Assembly (NCBI GenBank): GCA_040437565.1
Contig: JBDOQK010000069.1
Span: forward strand, 1-64,000
Direction: 5' to 3'
DNA: 64,000 bases
From: Albugo candida
Taxonomy: Eukaryota > Oomycota > Peronosporomycetes > Albuginales
The position numbers were made by a program, and so were the translations under genes. Under the pieces are notes generated by a model. The model had not been told where the DNA came from and made no database searches. It saw only the letters and a program-made list of their open reading frames with translations. Shown in pieces: positions 61,360-64,000 of this stretch; within the stretch, counting starts at the first letter, position 1; the number at the start of each line of letters is the position of its first letter.

Positions 61360-63937
61360 TTTTAGCACTCACGGTAAATGTTAATGGTATTCATGAAAAT
61401 GTTTTGCTTTTTATCGACCACACCCTATCAAAGCATTCGATTAGCTGTTTTGAAGAAATCAAATTTCGCGATCACAACCAACTGAAATCGTTTCAGTTTT
61501 TAAATCATTCAAAAATGCAGCATGAAAATATTCATCAATGATCAAAAAAATTTCGTTTCTACTTCTAACTAAAATACGCAGTGGCGATGTGATGTGATGA
61601 TATTCCTCCGTTCGGATATTCCTGATTATACAGCAGCTACATAAATCAATGAACGAAGAACTCGAAATTTCTACTTGGTTTTGTGTCTTCTTATGCACGA
61701 TGCACCGGTGCGGTCCGAGGAACGAGTGGGTTTCTTTGAGTTATTGCTGCTCAGAACAATTTAGTCGGCAGCGACACATTCATAGTATTTGGCGATCAAG
61801 CACACCACTTGATCCAGTTGTCGATGCTTAAAGTTGAACGCTTCGAAACGAACCCAGTCGGTTAGCGTGTTTAGAATGGCTTTCGTAGTTGCGTGTGGTA
61901 GAGGCTTAGCGAATCCAACATCCTACTGATAGAGTATTTACAGGGCCATTACCTCACAAAAAGCAATGAATCACATCTGTATGTCAGAAGAGCTACCATA
62001 TCTTTTATACAAAGACGATAGATGTTTTCGATCATGACATGCGAGAGATCATCTGGCACAAAAAATAACTTTTGCAAAGATAACTCAATCTTCGGAGCGA
62101 GGATATTTGAAATGTTCACTACAACTATTACAATATTCTCAAGTTGTCAGAGCAATCAGATTAGAAACGATTTCGGTGCTCAAAAGTGCCAACAACTTCG
62201 AATCCGAAAAAATGGGGAAAATTTGGAAGACGAAAAGCAAGAAACAGTTTAAAGGAATTCACACGATAGTCGACCCGATGTTGAGTGTGACCAGCGTGTT
62301 TTGCAATCACCAACAGCTCGATACCGCAAGCAAGACACCATGCAGTCATAACATTTTTTCGAACGATTCAGTAGTTCAGTCGAAAACAATGCCGAATACA
62401 GCTACGATGAAAGCTTCCTTCATCACGGTAAGCATATGGAGAACTCTTCCAAGCATTTTTTTTCACCCTCCGGAGAGTATTGGCGTCGTGTGCCGATCAA
62501 AAATGTCACCATAAAATGTGGCACTGTGTCATCGCATCGAACCCGAGAGAAATCATTGACGTTTTAGGAATCAATAGGGGGTGTCATGGGTCTCTCTGTA
62601 GCTCCGAGCCCGAATCAGTCGATCCATGTGAAAAAAGATCAAATGTACTGGATCCGATTCAAGTTTCCTTCACGGCAGAAGAGCAAGACCGTCTCTGTAC
62701 TCTCTTAAGTACGACCGATATTGCGGAAGCGATCGAGCGAAGTAGTTCCTCTCCAGGTATCGATGGACTGCCGGCTTCATTCTTTAGGCTTCATCCGGAC
62801 CTGTTTTGCGCGTGTCTAGAGATCGTGTTCGAATACTTGCTGCGACAATAATGTCCCTCGGGAATCGCATTGTTGTACAAAAAAGATCACGAGGTCATCC
62901 TGGCAACTATCGATTCATCCCATTTTTCTGCATCGATGTGAAAGTACTTACAAAAAGTTTGGCGCATAGATTGCAACGTTTTTTGCCGACATTGATCCAT
63001 CAAGACCCGAAATCACATGTGCTAGGAAGGTGGATGCATCAACATATTGGACATCTCACCGACACACAAGACTTGCTCACGCATCGTGTGGAAGATGCTT
63101 GTGCGACTTTTCTCGACTTCGGAAAAGCTTACGATCGAGTCAATTGAACGTACACGTTTCGCGTTGTGAAAAATGGGGTTGGGAATGTTTCATCGACTGG
63201 TTCGGCTTCTGTACAACAACACAAAGCCGCAGTTGATAATCAATGGCAATATCACACCACGCATTACCCACAACGTGGAGTTAACAAGGCAATTCCCTCT
63301 CAGCATTTTTTTCCTGATGACGATCGAATCTATGGGAAATCTACTTTGCCAACATGAAGCACATGGCGTTTTGAATCAATGGCACGACTGTCGGTAAAAC
63401 GTTTCTTCCAGAAACACCAAATGTTGTTTTGACGCGACTAGAACTTGTCCAAGCCTGCTGAGATGGATCAGGTACAAAACTTAACTTGAGCAAATCATCC
63501 TTGCTCACGTTCAATCGTACCATGCCGTTTCCTACTCTTTGAAATCTGACCATTATGGGTCCGGAGGGTTCGTTCAAGTATATGGGTATATGCTTCGACC
63601 AGAGACCGACTCATTCGATGGTCATCTCTACCATCGAAAAGCGATTCTATGCCACGTTTGGTGTATGTTTTTTTCCTGCGTAAACCGTCCGTGGTCGTCA
63701 GATAGTCTTCGACTAAGTGGAAGACTATTTGATATGAAAGTATATAGCAAGGACAGGAAGCATTTCTTCCCTCTATTCTACACAGAAGACTCAAACAAGA
63801 GTCGTCCAATGGTGGCACATTGGTCATCACGGGAGAGACGGGACGCACTGGATACAGAATGTGCTCGAAATCTACGGACTAAACCACGGCATCTCTCTAA
63901 ACGTGTCTTACCGATATTGTATCGACAGTTTTGTTAA
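61360..63937 (+). mobile_element. LINE B copy 2, worn, running towards the window end
   Basis: The endonuclease starts near 61365 with LTVNVNGIHEN, then APVRSEERVGFFELLL near 61700. A linker holds KTMPNTATMKAS (62388). The reverse transcriptase shows SSSPGIDGLPASFFRLHPDL (62737-62800), ALLYKK (62867), a remnant of the GR motif at 63023, FLDFGKAYDRVN (63112-63147), LYNNTKPQLIINGNI (63208), and FPDDDRIYG at about 63309-63336 in the place of the catalytic FADD. The thumb side reads RPETDSFDGHLYHRK at 63600. Several stops and frame changes. The order is the same as copy 1 (42.94-45.13 kb), which lacks the middle. A possible coiled segment just upstream (61241-61360, YPERLTFLRQQF) may belong to it. 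The 3' end is not reached or not recognisable. Confidence 0.75.
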
Positions 63938-64000
63938 GCAATTTGGATGTTGGCATTTTTCTCTCCTTTTTTTGGTTTTAGAAGGATATTCAGTTCGACA

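Noticed and set aside
1-64000. CRISPR arrays, rRNA or tRNA genes, LTR elements
   Set aside because: I looked for regularly spaced repeats, conserved rRNA words, tRNA boxes, and integrase, protease or gag motifs with flanking long repeats, and saw none.

Overview
The window looks like the end of a chromosome from a flagellated protist-like eukaryote, most plausibly an oomycete. It opens with five TTTAGGG-type telomere repeats (read on the C strand). Its genes are interrupted by very small introns (about 40-60 nt), and it holds a p25-alpha/TPPP-type gene, a chromokinesin tail, a MULE transposase and two kinds of LINE. After the first 6 kb the DNA is clearly AT-rich. I cannot fix the species. 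Three runs of exactly 100 N mark scaffold joins, and all three are flanked by repeated or overlapping sequence, so assembly errors must be kept in mind near them.

Region by region. 1-36: telomere. 37-6081: one LINE (LINE A) whose 5' end touches the telomere array. Its ORF1 (949-2475) is open over 508 codons, while its ORF2 (endonuclease plus reverse transcriptase) is broken. 6.7-10.3 kb: a graveyard of coding relics, namely a MULE transposase core, then directly the coiled coil and Cys-rich tail of a KIF4-like chromokinesin, then a 249-codon minus-strand ORF of unknown function. 10.3-20.9 kb: mostly unassigned, with a 255-bp near-perfect inverted repeat beside the first gap. 20.9-22.4 kb: the best host genes, a five-exon p25-alpha/TPPP-like gene (+) and, tail to tail with it, a small spliced gene (-) with a hydrophobic start. 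24-36.3 kb: three same-strand relics (copies C, A, B) of an unrecognised repeated coding family, and a tandem duplication next to the second gap. 42.9-45.1 kb (-) and 61.4-63.9 kb (+): two worn copies of a second LINE (LINE B). The first has lost about 0.5 kb covering the catalytic core. 48-53.7 kb: several candidate spliced genes without recognised function.

The long stretches between these contain only short open frames that I could not support as genes. Because exons are short and introns tiny, single-frame ORFs under-call host genes here, so absence of a call is weak evidence of absence. Apart from the LINE parts, the MULE, the kinesin tail and the p25-alpha domain, I recognise no family.
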